The notes: a model not told the origin generated them from the sequence alone. DNA of 64,000 nucleotides from Pleodorina starrii (GCA_030267565.1 BRXU01000017.1:186001-250000), one strand, 5' to 3'; positions 37,120 to 49,800 are shown, counted from the stretch's first letter. Numbers and translations: made by a program.

Positions 37120-37392
37120 TGCGTAATCTGCGTAATCGGTTACGTAATTGCCTAATCGGAAAGCTGGGCGAAATTGCATAATCGGAAGCTACTCGCACGT
37201 GCCTCATTGCGTCACTGCTTCTCGTAGCTTCCTCGACCCGTAATAGTACTACATCTACTACAGCAGCTGCGTGAACGTGTACGACATGTGCTTCACTAAG
37301 ATCGTACAGGTTCTAATACCTTCCATCAGGCTCAACCGCATGCCTTTGTATATCGTGTCCTGACACCGACAACGGTAACCCACGTTTATTCG

Positions 37393-37840
37393 CTACAAGC
37401 TCTCCAAGCTATCGTACGCATACTGGTAGGTGTCAGCAGAGTCCTCTTCCTCCTTTGGGGCATCCCAAACGAAGTTGGTTGAGAGCGAGGGCGACGCGGC
37501 TAGCGGCGGCGCGGCCTCTATGGGGAACAATTCCCTCTCCAAGGTCAGTTGCGGAACACAGGAAGGTGTGAGACAGTCCTCCCGTAGAGGAGTGTCAGTG
37601 ATGTGGAAGGTCTCAACGTCCATAGCATCAGGTTCCGCCGAAGCGCGTTCAGAAAAGCTGTCGGAATTGGACACATCCGCCTGCCTCCAGCCGTCCCCAT
37701 CCTCGGCTGTACAGTCCCCATCTGTGTACGGTGGCTCAGCCTCCCAGTCGTTGAGATCAGGTGCGCCTGCTTCCTCGTAGAAGTCTGGTTCACCACTAGG
37801 ATAATGCCCCCAGGGTTCCGAATAAGTCTGCTGTTGTCGG
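37393..37840 (-). pseudogene. Acidic C-terminal coding fragment, unknown protein
   Basis: An open frame on the minus strand, plausible from an acceptor near 37835, encodes about 145 residues ending SADTYQYAYDSLESL. It is rich in Asp, Glu and Ser with few hydrophobic runs, and the composition looks like real coding rather than GC noise. No start codon or upstream exon could be joined convincingly, and the neighbouring plausible exon runs on the opposite strand. A rearranged mobile-element or gene fragment is inferred. Confidence 0.3.
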
Positions 37841-37844
37841 TGCA

Positions 37845-38400
37845 GCGAGCTAGGGTGTACGCCGCCGCCGCGAGCCACGCGGAGGCGCCAGCTGTGGGAG
37901 ACAACGACAACTCGGGCCCGCACCTGTACCAGGCGGACTTTATGGACGACAACGGGGCGGACATTAAAGCCGAGAGTGAGTCGGATACCGGGGTGAACTC
38001 GATGGCGGACTGCAAGGCTGAGCCGGCCGAGATGCCGGGAGAGGCCGGGCCGCACGGGGACGGTCAGGGTGTGCCGCTTGCCGGTGGTGAGGGAATAACG
38101 CTGGTGAAGCGGGCAGGCCAGCCGCTCTCATCACTGGAGTTCGTAGCCTTGGGCTTGGAGCTGTCGCAGCGCATTCCCCCGTGGGCGGTCCAGGGCGTGC
38201 TTTTCCAGCTATGGTTGCCGTTCTTGAGCATTTGCCGGGATGTCTTTGGCACCTTGCTGAGTGAGAGCCACTTGGAGCGTCTGCTGGTGCCGGTGTTCGA
38301 GATGGCAGGGTGGGAGGCGCCCCTGCAGATCCCCGGGCTGAGCGATGCCGGCTTCAACATCTGGGCCAACAGCCATATGCACGTGGTGTTCTTCCTGGCC
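37845..38400 (+). pseudogene. Coding-like fragment within left palindrome arm, unknown protein
   Basis: After a good acceptor (CTGTTGTCGGTGCAG) the plus frame reads an acidic stretch (DFMDDNGADIKAESESD) and then a globular-looking part (VFGTLLSESHLERLLVPVFE). It runs through the left arm into the spacer. The right arm carries the same frame on the minus strand but with a 4-nt insertion that breaks it. The family is not recognised. Either the left copy is the functional source or both are fragments. Confidence 0.3.
37952..38355 (+). repeat. Long inverted repeat, left arm (404 bp)
   Basis: Pairs with 38412-38819 across a 56-bp spacer. By eye the arms differ by only a few substitutions and one 4-nt indel (GCAT extra in the right arm). 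Confidence 0.92.
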
Positions 38401-38411
38401 ATTGCGATCGA

Positions 38412-38819
38412 GAAGCCGGCATCGCTCAGCCCGGGGATCTGCAGGGGCGCCTCCCACCCTGCCATCTCGAACACCGGCACCAGCAGACGCTCCAATTGGC
38501 TCTCACTCAGCAAGGTGCCAAAGACATCCCGGCAAATGCTCAAGAACGGCAACCATGCATAGCTGGAAAAGCACGCCCTGGACCGCCCACGGGGGAATGC
38601 GCTGCGACAGCTCCAAGCCCAAGGCTACGAACTCCAGTGATGAGAGCGGCTGGCCTGCCCGCTTCACCAGCGTTATTCCCTCACCACCGGCAAGCGGCAC
38701 ACCCTGACCGTCCCCGTGCGGCCCGGCCTCTCCCGGCATCTCGGCCGGCTCAGCCTTGCAGTCCGCCATCGAGTTCACCCCGGTATCCGACTCACTCTCG
38801 GCTTTAATGTCCGCCCCGT
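38412..38819 (-). repeat. Long inverted repeat, right arm (408 bp)
   Basis: Reverse complement of 37952-38355. It ends immediately before the 37-bp direct repeat at 38821. A transcript across both arms would fold into a nearly perfect ~400-bp hairpin. Confidence 0.92.
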
Positions 38820-38820
38820 G

Positions 38821-38857
38821 GTAAGCTCCCAAGCAGGGTACACCATAAGAAGCGTGC
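38821..38857 (+). repeat. 37-bp direct repeat, right member
   Basis: Same sequence as 36206-36242. Here it abuts the end of the right palindrome arm, so the arm boundary coincides with the repeat start. Confidence 0.85.
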
Positions 38858-39321
38858 AATTACACTTTACACTGCATTTGCTCTACCCCAAGCCTGGTGT
38901 CAAGGCTCCCGTCAAGGGCAGTGAAATAAGACGAACAGCGAGAAACAGTGCAATTGCCCAGCACTTCGAGGCGTTGTGCACACACAGCGCCAAGCCATAC
39001 TTCTGTCCCAAAATTTTGTATCTCTGAACGATGCAGCAATTTGGGAGTGCCACGAATCCCGAGTTCGCGCACGAGGTCACGCCACCAGGTATGCCTTACT
39101 TCTCCTGCTGCTTTCTCAGAGCCTATCAGAGCTTCCCGATATACAGTACATCCAATTGATGATTAATGTTTAAGACCTCCAATGAAGGCAACCCGTAATG
39201 ACGCGTATATGCTTATGACATCAATGCTCAAAAGCTGCAGACGCTTGCAGCAGCCGACTCGGCTCGTCGCTCGTCTCCGTGGCTCGATCGCGTATTGCCT
39301 CACATTCGTCAAGCTTGCACG
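38858..39321. other. Intergenic, no supported feature
   Basis: No gene, RNA or repeat was recognised between the palindrome and the small gene that follows. Confidence 0.5.
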
Positions 39322-39730
39322 ATGACCACCATTTTAAATATAATTTGTGAGTACCAAAATCAAACTGTTTAGCCTATTAATAATCACCTCTTTCGTCACC
39401 GTCCCTACCTCAGGCTTGATGTTCAGCAACATGCGTTACGAGTATCTTGGCAACGTCGCCACTGGGGCCGGTGGTGTTCCCCGATCCGCACAAGTCCAGG
39501 CGTTTGACAACAACCTCACACCTGTCATGCCCGGCAGCATTCCGCTGCCGCCGATACCGGAGCCTCAGATTCACGAGCGGTTGCTGGCCGAGATGGAGGC
39601 GGCTAAAACCCAAAGCCGGCAGAAGGTCGTCAGCCCGGCGGCCATGCCCGGCAGCATCCCGCTGCCGCCGATGCCGATTCCGGACATCGACGAGTGGTTG
39701 CCGGCCGCGATGAAGGCGGTTAAGATCTGA
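39322..39730 (+). CDS. Small protein with duplicated PGSIPLPP motif, two exons
   Basis: Preferred model: exon 39322-39346, intron 39347-39413 (donor GTGAGTACC, acceptor CCTACCTCAG), exon 39414-39730, giving 113 residues from MTTILNIICLMFSNMR. Without splicing the same frame has only a GTG near its start, so the intron explains the ATG and removes the apparent signal peptide seen in the unspliced translation. The second half carries two ~28-residue repeats, each MPGSIPLPP followed by an acidic/Ala helix (HERLLAEMEAAK, DEWLPAAMKAVK). No family was recognised. It could be a peptide precursor or a chance frame. Confidence 0.4.
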
Positions 39731-41302
39731 AGCCGGTAGAAGCGACGGCCCGCGCCGGCCCTGCCGGCCTTGGGCGATGATGAGGGCGGCGGCCACCGGC
39801 CGGCGCAGCTGCAGCCTCTACCCGCTACCGCCCAGATCGCATCTCGCGGGACCTAAGTACGCGGTGCAAGTGAGGTGACGTGCGCCGATACAACAGTCGA
39901 AAACGTGCTCATCCATTCGCTACGTGGTTGGACTGAGTGCGTGCGCTGCCAACGCTTGCAATGTGGAATCACGCCCTTCACATGGGGGAGGGGAGGGACG
40001 ATACGCTCAAGTGATTCATGGAGCCGCACGTGTTCGTAACCACGGGCGAGCGACAGATCGGGCGTCGGGCCATTCTGAGCGCCAGCTTGTTTGTGGGCAT
40101 CTGCATGCGTGGCCACACGCGGACGAACGGCGCACTCCCGTGCGCAGCAGCTGCAACTGAAGCCGCAGCTGCGCTGGCGGTGCGGTGCGACGCTCCCGAG
40201 GATCTCAAGGGTGTCATGCTGACTTGCGCATACAGTGTGGGACCGTTTAGACCTGGGTTGTGCTTTCTTGAGTATGCGATTAGGGGGTCGTGATTAGGGG
40301 ATTCCCTGGCCTAAACCGTTGTGTGGGTGATACTGTGTGGGTGCTACTGCAGGTGTGTAATTTTGATTGTGTGTGGCGTTTCGCGAGGCTCACAGCAGTG
40401 GTCCCGTAACGGAGCTTTATGCCGGGGGCGGGGGGGGTAGCTGTCTATCCTATATACGCGCCGGGACACGCAGTGAGAGACCGGGACACTCACGCACGAC
40501 TAGGGCGGCGGGAACGCTGATGAGAGGCGGCGGCGGCTGTCTGGCATGGCACGGCACGGCATTGTAAGGGACTGCCAGTTCACCAGGTTCTTCGTTCGTC
40601 ACGCATTGGCTCCAAGGTTGTGCGCGAAAGAGGTGCCCTCGATGGCTGCATCCGCGGGTGGGCGGCGCGGCGCTGACAACGTTGCGCCCGCGGGTTGGTT
40701 GCAAATTACAACGTAACAGCGGCGCGAAGAGGAAAAGCCGGTGGGGCACCGAGTACTGCAGACGGCACGCAGATGAGTGCGGTCCCACCTTCCTGTAACG
40801 CAAGGAGACCGGCTGGTTGTTAAATCGCAAAACTTCGCAAAGGGCATTTCCCGAATCTGTATATATGCGCGCGAATGCTGACAGTTGTCCTGGCGGCCCA
40901 TCCCAACCGTCAGAGTTGCGGCGGTTGCGATTGCCGTACAGCAAGTCGAGGCAGTTCCTCCCCAAGACAAGTTACATTGTTTGTACTGATGTCTGCGCCA
41001 AATCACTTAAATAGAGACGATGGCATAGTGTTTGGCACAAGTCGCGTCCTCTTCCCTAGCCTACGGCGAAAACCCGTCAGTCCAACAGCCCTGTTCTAAT
41101 CGACGGCGCAAAGCCACACCACAACACCATTTTCCGGAGCTCATCGGTAAGTCCGCGTCATCTGGCACCGAAATTCCTATCTAGCACGCACAGTACGTGC
41201 AGCACGCGCAGCACGCGCAGCGCGCGCAGCAAATATGCGGTCTCAGGTCGGGCATTCAGGTCGACATCCCCGCTGTCCGTCATCCCCTCCACCTCCGATT
41301 CC
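39731..41302. other. Intergenic, no firmly supported gene
   Basis: A 91-codon plus frame at 40018-40293 (start MEPHVFVTTGERQIG) has no family features or splice context and is left uncalled. The TATA-like TATATAC at 40451 and TATATATG at 40860 could be promoter elements but cannot be tied to a transcript. Confidence 0.45.
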
Positions 41303-42931
41303 ATGCACGTGACGGAATTCCACCACCACTGGCAGACCGAGCCCCCGTGCCTCCTCCGACCGGCTGTGGCCACCAGCCGCCCGCCGCTGCGCTCATCTCG
41401 CCGCCCCGCTCGTCCTATTAGCCGCCCACTTGACCCGTCGCGCTGTTCGAGCTCCACTGCCGAACAACTGCATCGCCGCACCTACCACGTCGCGCCTCCC
41501 TCTTCAAAGGCCGCCTCGTGTGTGTGTGAACGTTTGTGCACCCCCGTCGCGCCCTCGCCGCCCTCTCAGGCAAGTTACATGGCCAGCAAGGCGTGCCTCG
41601 ACACCACCACCACCACCACCACCACCACCACCACAGCCGCTGGCGTCGCCGCTTCCCCCTTCGGGCAGATCCCTCCCGCCAGCCCTCAGGACAGAACCGG
41701 CGCCTTGGCAGCAATCGGAGGCGCCTTGCCGCCGTTGCCGTCCGACCCTCGCCGCGCCTGGTTCCTCGACCGCCACCTGCGCAGCTCCCCCCGCCGCCCC
41801 GCCTCGCCGTCGCCGACGGACGCCGCCACTGACTCCAGCTTCAGCCTCAGCCGCGGCTGCAGCGCGGCCCAGATGCTGTCGCCAGCTTCGGCCATGCCAG
41901 CGGTTTCGGCGCCGACGGCGCCGGCTGTCATCGCCGCCGCTGCCGTCGCCGGCGCCGGCGGCAGCGGGACCATGTCCTCTCGCGCCTCCCTCCTGCCTTT
42001 CAGTACCGCCGGGGAGGCTGCTGCCGTCGCCGTCGGCGCCGCCGGCGGCGCAGGCGGCGTCAGCAGCGGAGGCGGCGGCAAGCGGCGGATCGGCTCGACG
42101 GACACGGCGGCGGCTCAGCCGCCCAAGGCCTCCGTCGTGCCGGCGGTGGTGTTCACCCTCCTGGCGATGCTGTACACCGTTCTGTTGCTAGTGAGTGCGG
42201 TACTGCAGTAGCGTACAGCAGCAGGTCAAGCCTCGCCGGTGAAGCAATGGTAGACCTTGCGGCGGGCCCCTCTGTTGTATTCCTGCTGCTGCCGCTGCCG
42301 CTGCCGCTGCTGCTCTGAGTCCAGCTGATGTTGCTGAGCCTTTTGCCTACCGTTCTGCCTGTTCGGCCCCGCGCAGGCCGCCTTCTCCGTCCTCTCCTCG
42401 CAGCTCCTGCAACCCTCCGTCAACCCGTACGGCTTCTTCGCTGGCCTCATGCCCAGCAACGTACAACAGCAACCCGTAAACACCCAACGGGTGACCAACA
42501 ACCCCGCCGCCGCCGCCGCAACTGGATTGGGATCTGGATCCGGATCCAAAGGACTCACGCTCAAGGCGACCGCTGACGAAGGCAAGTCGTCCATGGTCAT
42601 GCACATCGGCGGCGACGCCGGCGCCGGCGCCGCCGCCGCCGGCGCCGCCGCCGCCGGCGCGTCGGTGCGGGGTGGTCTGGAGGCTTACATTCTGGATGAG
42701 GTGGAGCTGCGAGCGGCACGGGCGGCGGCGGCGGTCGGTTCCTGGCACCATCTGAAGGCGGCCACTGAGGCGGGCTCGGAGAAGGGCACCGCCGCCGCCG
42801 CCGCAGCTGTCGCTGGCAACGGAAGCAAGCGCCAGGCCCGCCAGTCCAAGCTGGCCGGCAGCGGTGGCGGCGGCGGCAGCGCCGCTGCGCCGCGCAGGGC
42901 GCTACCACAGGGGCGCTCCCGTAAGCTGTGA
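41303..42931 (+). CDS. Predicted single-pass membrane protein, Ala/Gly/Pro-rich, unknown function, two exons
   Basis: Exons 41303-42190 and 42377-42931 join in phase 0 across donor CTA|GTGAGT and acceptor GCGCAG|GCC. The junction completes a hydrophobic segment (SVVPAVVFTLLAMLYTVLLL then AAFSVLSS), which is strong evidence for the splice. This gives 480 residues from the first ATG, or 388 from the ATG at 41579 (MASKACLD), which better avoids the basic, low-complexity start. A poly-Thr run comes from a (CAC)n tract. Before the membrane segment the protein is disordered and Ser/Ala/Pro-rich. After it come SVNPYGFFAGLMPSN, an Ala/Gly linker and a short helix (EAYILDEVELRAARAA). The family is not recognised. 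Upstream exons are possible. Confidence 0.55.
41602..41634 (+). repeat. (CAC)n microsatellite inside the first exon
   Basis: Eleven consecutive CAC/ACC triplets encode a run of Thr in the predicted membrane protein. Confidence 0.95.
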
Positions 42932-43810
42932 AGGGCCCTATACCGTACACCCCCTGAGGGACGCGGCGGTTCGAGTGGGTGGTTGACAGCCCCTCCTTCG
43001 CTCCTTGTCAGCCGCTGACTGGCATTCTCATGCTGTGTGTGTTTGGTTCGGCTGGTTGACATCGTGAACACAAATGTTGTTGTTGCTGTCGGGGTTGTTG
43101 TTACGTTGAGAGGTTTGGGACCCTCGGGAGGTGCGGAGCCAGCAGCACAGAGGCCAACTGGGGACAAACGGGTCGTAGAGATGTAGCGGCGGGTTGAGCG
43201 GTGGAAACGTTAAGACACTGGCCTGTACCATGATAAGGTTTGAGACATTGAGAGGCCGAGTGTGGGTTGAGGAGTTTGCTGCTTGGACTTGGGTGCTGGG
43301 GTGTCAGAGCGCCCCCCGCAGGCCTTCCTTGGGGGCGTGTCGTGCCCTGAACAGGACAAGGCGGGGCGAAGGAATCGCCAAAGGGCAAAGACGGGTCTCT
43401 CCGGGCACGCTAGATGTGGGTCGTATTGTTGTTGTTTTGTTACAGCTGACTGATTGCATGCATGTACGGCATCTTACGGGAGGGGTGTGTATTGAAGAGC
43501 CTCGACTGCCCATTCAACCCACCCACCGACATTTGTACATATGGCCTGTACATAAAACCAACTCCATTCGTTTTATTAAAACGTTTTGCTTTGCGTTGAT
43601 GGACGTGGACAGCCGGTAAGGGCGACAAGGTGGAAGGTGTCCGTACAGCGACGGCGAAAGGACAGTACTGCGCTTTTAGAGTTTGACAACGTTGTGCAGG
43701 TGAGGGCAAGACGTACCGTAGCATTACAAGAGCGGAAGGTATTACCAAAACGGTCACTGTAAATGTGACGGACTCGCACCCATTTCAACAACCTGCTCAG
43801 CCTCTTGCGC
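42932..43810. other. 3' flank of the membrane protein gene, then intergenic
   Basis: No further exon was recognised. TGTAA, the usual volvocine polyadenylation signal, occurs at 43758, but too far downstream to assign. Confidence 0.4.
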
Positions 43811-46800
43811 CCTAGGCCCGAGGCTAGACCCATGGGTCGAGGCTGGGCCCATGGGTCGAGGCTGGGCCCATGGGCCGAGGCTGGGCCCATGAATCGAGGC
43901 TGGGCCCATGGGTCGAGGCTGGACCCATGGGTCGAGGCTGGGCCCATGGGTTGAGGCTGGGCCCATGAGTCGACGCTGGGCCCATGGGTCGACGCTGGGC
44001 CCATGGGTCGAGGACTTGAGGCTGGGCTCATGGGTCGAGGCTGGCCAATGGGCCGAGGCTGGGCCGATGGGTCGAGGCTGGGCTCATGGGTCGAGGCTTG
44101 GCCCATGGGTCGAGGCTGGGCCTATGGGTCGAGGCTGGGCCCATGGGTCGAGGCTGGGCCCATGGGTCGAGGCCGGGACCATGGGTCGAGCCTGGGCCCA
44201 TGGGTCGAGGCTGGGCCCATGGGTCGAGGCTGGGCCCATGGGCCGAGGCTGGGCCCATCTGCCGAGGCTGGGCCCATGGGTCGACTCTGGGCCCATGGGT
44301 CGAGGCTGGGCCCATGGGTCGAGGCCGGGCCCATGGGTCGAGGCTGGGCTCATGGGTCGAGCCTTGGCCCATGGGTCGAGGCTGGGCCTATGGGTCGAGG
44401 CTGGGCCCATGGGTCGAGGCTGGGCCCATGGGTCGAGGCTTGGCCCATGGGCCGAGGCTGGGCCCATCTGTCGAGGCTGGGCCCATGGGTCGAGGCTGGA
44501 CCCATGGGTCGAGGCTGGGCCCATGGGCCGAGGCTTGGCCCATGGGCCGAGGCTTGGCCCATGGGCCGAGGCTTGGCCCATGGGTCGAGGCTGGGCCTAT
44601 GGGTCGAGGCTGGGCCCATGGGTCGAGGCTGGGCCCATGGGTCGACGCTGGGCCCATGGGTCGAGGCTGGGCCTATGGGTCGAGGCTGGGCCCATGGGTC
44701 GAGGCTGGGCCCATGGGTCGAGGCCGGGCCCATGGGTCGAGGCCGGGCCCATGGGCCGAGGCTGGCCCATGGGCCAAGGCTGTGCCCATGGGTCGAGGCT
44801 GGACCCATGGGTCGAGGCTTGGCCCATGGGCCGAGGCTTGGCCCATGGGCCGAGGCTTGGCCCATGGGTCGAGGCTGGGCCCATGGGTTGAGGCTGGGCC
44901 CATGGGTCGAGGCTGGGCCCATGGGTCGACGCTGGGCCCATGGGTCGAGGCTGGGCCCATGGGTTGAGGGCTTGAGACTGGGCCCATGGGTTGAGGCTGG
45001 GCCCATGGGTTGAGGCTAGGCCCATGGGTCGACGCTGGGCCCATGGTTCGAGGCTGGGCTCATGGGTCGAGGCTGGGCCCATGGGTCGAGGCCGGGCCCA
45101 TGGGCCGAGGCTGGGCCCATGGGTCGAGGCTTGGCCCATGGGTCGAGGCTGGGCCCATGGGTTGTGGGCTTGAGGCTGGGCCCATGGGTTGAGGCAGGGC
45201 CCATGGGTCGGGGCTGGGCCCATGGGCCGAGGCTGGGCCCATGGGTCGAGGCTGGGCCAATGGGCTGAGGCTGGGCCGATGGGTCGAGGCTGGGCTCATC
45301 GGTCGAGGCTTGGCCCATGGGTCGAGGCTTGGCCCATGGGTCGAGGCTGGACCCATGGGTCGAGGCTGGGCCCATGGGTTGAGGGCTTGAGACTGGGCCC
45401 ATGGGTTGAGGCTGGGCCCATGGGTTGAGGCTAGGCCCATGGGTCGAGGCTGGGCCCATGGTTCGAGGCTGGGCTCATGGGTCGAAGCTGGGCCCATGGG
45501 TCGAGGCCGGGCCCATGGGCCGAGGCTGGCCCATGGGCCAAGGCTGGGCCCATGGGTCGAGGCTGGGCCCATGGGTTGTGGGCTTGAGGCTGGGCCCATG
45601 GGTTGAGGCAGGGCCCATGGGTCGGGGCTGGGCCCATGGGCCGAGGCTGGGCCCATGGGTCGAGGCTGGGCCCATGGGTCGAGGCTGGGCCCATGGGTCG
45701 AGGCTTGGCCCATGGGCCGAGGCTGGGCCCATCTGTCGAGGCTGGGCCCATGGGTCGAGGCTGGACCCATGGGTCGAGGCTGGGCCCATGGGCCGAGGCT
45801 TGGCCCATGGGCCGAGGCTTGGCCCATGGGCCGAGGCTTGGCCCATGGGCCGAGGCTGGGCCAATGGGCCGAGGCTGGGCCCATGGGTCGAGGCTTGGCC
45901 CATGGGTCGAGGCTTGGCCCATGGGTCGAGGCTTGGCCCATGGGTCGAGGCTGGGCCCATGGGTTGTGGCTGGGCCCATGGGTCGACGCTGGGCCCATGG
46001 GCCGAGGCTTGGCCCATGGGCCGAGGCTTGGCCCATGGGTCGAGGCTGGGCCCATGGGTTGAGGCTGGGCCCATCTGTCGAGGCTGGGCCCATGGGTCGA
46101 GGCTGGACCCATGGGTCGAGGCTGGACCCATGGGTCGAGGCTTGGCCCATGGGCCGAGGCTTGGCCCATGGGCCGAGGCTTGGCCCATGGGCCGAGGCTT
46201 GGCCCATGGGTCGAGGCTGGGCCCATGGGTTGAGGCTGGGCCCATGGGTCGAGGCTGGGCCCATGGGTCGACGCTGGGCCCATGGGTCGAGGCTGGGCCT
46301 ATGGGTCGAGGCTGGGCCCATGGGTCGAGGCTGGGCCCATGGGTCGAGGCCGGGCCCATGGGTCGAGGCCGGGCCCATGGGCCGAGGCTGGCCCATGGGC
46401 CAAGGCTGTGCCCATGGGTCGAGGCTGGGCCCATGGGTTGTGGGCTTGAGGCTGGGCCCATGGGTTGAGGCAGGGCCCATGGGTCGGGGCTGGGCCCATG
46501 GGCCGAGGCTGGGCCCATGGGTCGAGGCTGGGCCCATGGGTCGAGGCTGGGCCCATGGGTCGAGGCTTGGCCCATGGGCCGAGGCTGGGCCCATCTGTCG
46601 AGGCTGGGCCCATGGGTCGAGGCTGGACCCATGGGTCGAGGCTGGGCCCATGGGCCGAGGCTTGGCCCATGGGCCGAGGCTTGGCCCATGGGCCGAGGCT
46701 TGGCCCATGGGCCGAGGCTGGGCCAATGGGCCGAGGCTGGGCCCATGGGTCGAGGCTTGGCCCATGGGTCGAGGCTTGGCCCATGGGTCGAGGCTTGGCC

Positions 46801-49800
46801 CATGGGTCGAGGCTGGGCCCATGGGTTGAGGCTGGGCCCATGGGTCGACGCTGGGCCCATGGGTCGAGGGCTTGAGGCTGGGCTCATGGGTCGAGGCTGG
46901 CCAATGGGCCGAGGCTGGGCCGATGGGTCGAGGCTGGGCTCATGGGTCGAGGCTGGGCCCATGGGTCGAGGCCGGGCCCATGGGTCGAGCCTGGGCCCAT
47001 GGGTCGAGGCTGGGCCCATGGGTCGAGGCTGGGCCCATGGGCCGAGGCTGGGCCCATCTGTCGAGGCTGGGCCCATGGGTCGAGGCTGGACCCATGGGTC
47101 GAGGCTTGGCCCATGGGCCGAGGCTTGGCCCATGGGCCGAGGCTTGGCCCATGGGCCGAGGCTTGGCCCATGGGTCGAGGCTGGGCCCATGGGTTGAGGC
47201 TGGGCCCATGGGTCGAGGCTGGGCCCATGGGTCGACGCTGGGCCCATGGGTCGAGGCTGGGCCTATGGGTCGAGGCTGGGCCCATGGGTCGAGGCTGGGC
47301 CCATGGGTCGAGGCCGGGCCCATGGGTCGAGGCCGGGCCCATGGGCCGAGGCTGGCCCATGGGCCAAGGCTGTGCCCATGGGTCGAGGCTGGGCCCATGG
47401 GTTGTGGGCTTGAGGCTGGGCCCATGGGTTGAGGCAGGGCCCATGGGTCGGGGCTGGGCCCATGGGCCGAGGCTGGGCCCATGGGTCGAGGCTGGGCCAA
47501 TGGGCTGAGGCTGGGCCGATGGGTCGAGGCTGGGCTCATCGGTCGAGGCTTGGCCCATGGGTCGAGGCTTGGCCCATGGGTCGAGGCTGGGCCTATGGGT
47601 CGAGGCTTGGCCCATGGGTTGAGGGCTTGAGACTGGGCCCATGGGTTGAGGCTGGGCCCATGGGTTGAGGCTAGGCCCATGGGTCGACGCTGGGCCCATG
47701 GTTCGAGGCTGGGCTCATGGGTCGAGGCTGGGCCCATGGGTCGAGGCCGGGCCCATGGGCCGAGGCTGGCCCATGGGCCAAGGCTGGGCCCATGGGTCGA
47801 GGCTGGGCCCATGGGTTGTGGGCTTGAGGTTGGGCCGATGGGTCGAGGCTGGGCTCATGGGTCGAGGCTGGGCCCATGGGTCGAGGCCGGGCCCATGGGT
47901 CGAGCCTGGGCCCATGGGTCGAGGCTGGGCCGATGGGTCGAGGCTGGGCTCATCGGTCGAGGCTTGGCCCATGGGTCGAGGCTTGGCCCATGGGTCGAGG
48001 CTGGGCCTATGGGTCGAGGCTTGGCCCATGGGTTGAGGGCTTGAGACTGGGCCCATGGGTTGAGGCTGGGCCCATGGGTTGAGGCTAGGCCCATGGGTCG
48101 ACGCTGGGCCCATGGTTCGAGGCTGGGCTCATGGGTCGAGGCTGGGCCCATGGGTCGAGGCCGGGCCCATGGGCCGAGGCTGGCCCATGGGCCAAGGCTG
48201 GGCCCATGGGTCGAGGCTGGGCCCATGGGTTGTGGGCTTGAGGCTGGGCCCATGGGTTGAGGCAGGGCCCATGGGTCGGGGCTGGGCCCATGGGCCGAGG
48301 CTGGGCCCATGGGTCGAGGCTGGGCCCATGGGTCGAGGCTGGGCCCATGGGTCGAGGTTTGGCCCATGGGCCGAGGCTGGGCCCATCTGTCGAGGCTGGG
48401 CCCATGGGTCGAGGCTGGACCCATGGGTCGAGGCTGGGCCCATGGGCCGAGGCTTGGCCCATGGGCCGAGGCTTGGCCCATGGGCCGAGGCTTGGCCCAT
48501 GGGCCGAGGCTGGGCCAATGGGCCGAGGCTGGGCCCATGGGTCGAGGCTTGGCCCATGGGTCGAGGCTTGGCCCATGGGTCGAGGCTTGGCCCATGGGTC
48601 GAGGCTGGGCCCATGGGTTGAGGCTGGGCCCATGGGTCGACGCTGGGCCCATGGGTCGACGCTTGCCCCATGGGTCGAGGCTGGGCCCATGGGTTGTGGG
48701 CTTGAGGCTGGGCCGATGGGTCGAGGCTGGGCTCATGGGTCGAGGCTGGGCCCATGGGTCGAGGCCGGGCCCATGGGTCGAGCCTGGGCCCATGGGTCGA
48801 GGCTGGGCCGATGGGTCGAGGCTGGGCTCATCGGTCGAGGCTTGGCCCATGGGTCGAGGCTTGGCCCATGGGTCGAGGCTGGGCCTATGGGTCGAGGCTT
48901 GGCCCATGGGTTGAGGGCTTGAGACTGGGCCCATGGGTTGAGGCTGGGCCCATGGGTTGAGGCTAGGCCCATGGGTCGACGCTGGGCCCATGGTTCGAGG
49001 CTGGGCTCATGGGTCGAGGCTGGGCCCATGGGTCGAGGCCGGGCCCATGGGCCGAGGCTGGCCCATGGGCCAAGGCTGGGCCCATGGGTCGAGGCTGGGC
49101 CCATGGGTTGTGGGCTTGAGGCTGGGCCCATGGGTTGAGGCAGGGCCCATGGGTCGAGGCCGGGCCCATGGGCCGAGGCTGGGCCCATGGGCCAAGGCTG
49201 TGCCCATGGGTCGAGGCTGGGCCCATGGGTCGAGGCTTGGCCCATGGGCCGAGGCTGGGCCCATGGGTTGAGGCAGGGCCCATGGGTCGGGGCTGGGCCC
49301 ATGGGCCGAGGCTGGGCCCATGGGTCGAGGCTGGGCCAATGGGCTGAGGCTGGGCCGATGGGTCGAGGCTGGGCTCATCGGTCGAGGCTTGGCCCATGGG
49401 TCGAGGCTTGGCCCATGGGTCGAGGCTGGGCCTATGGGTCGAGGCTTGGCCCATGGGTTGAGGGCTTGAGACTGGGCCCATGGGTTGAGGCTGGGCCCAT
49501 GGGTTGAGGCTAGGCCCATGGGTCGACGCTGGGCCCATGGTTCGAGGCTGGGCTCATGGGTCGAGGGCTTGAGGCTGGGCTCATGGGTCGAGGCTGGCCA
49601 ATGGGCCGAGGCTGGGCCGATGGGTCGAGGCTGGGCTCATGGGTCGAGGCTGGGCCCATGGGTCGAGGCCGGGCCCATGGGTCGAGCCTGGGCCCATGGG
49701 TCGAGGCTGGGCCCATGGGTCGAGGCTGGGCCCATGGGCCGAGGCTGGGCCCATCTGTCGAGGCTGGGCCCATGGGTCGAGGCTGGACCCATGGGTCGAG

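Larger units (their letters stand above)
33992..37392. other. Gene-poor, relatively AT-rich region
   Basis: No coding exon could be supported. Short frames at 34.3-35.1 kb overlap on both strands and show no family features. An AT-rich stretch around 35230-35660 includes a TATATATA run. The only definite structures are the 44-bp tandem array and the left member of a 37-bp direct repeat, annotated separately. Confidence 0.5.
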
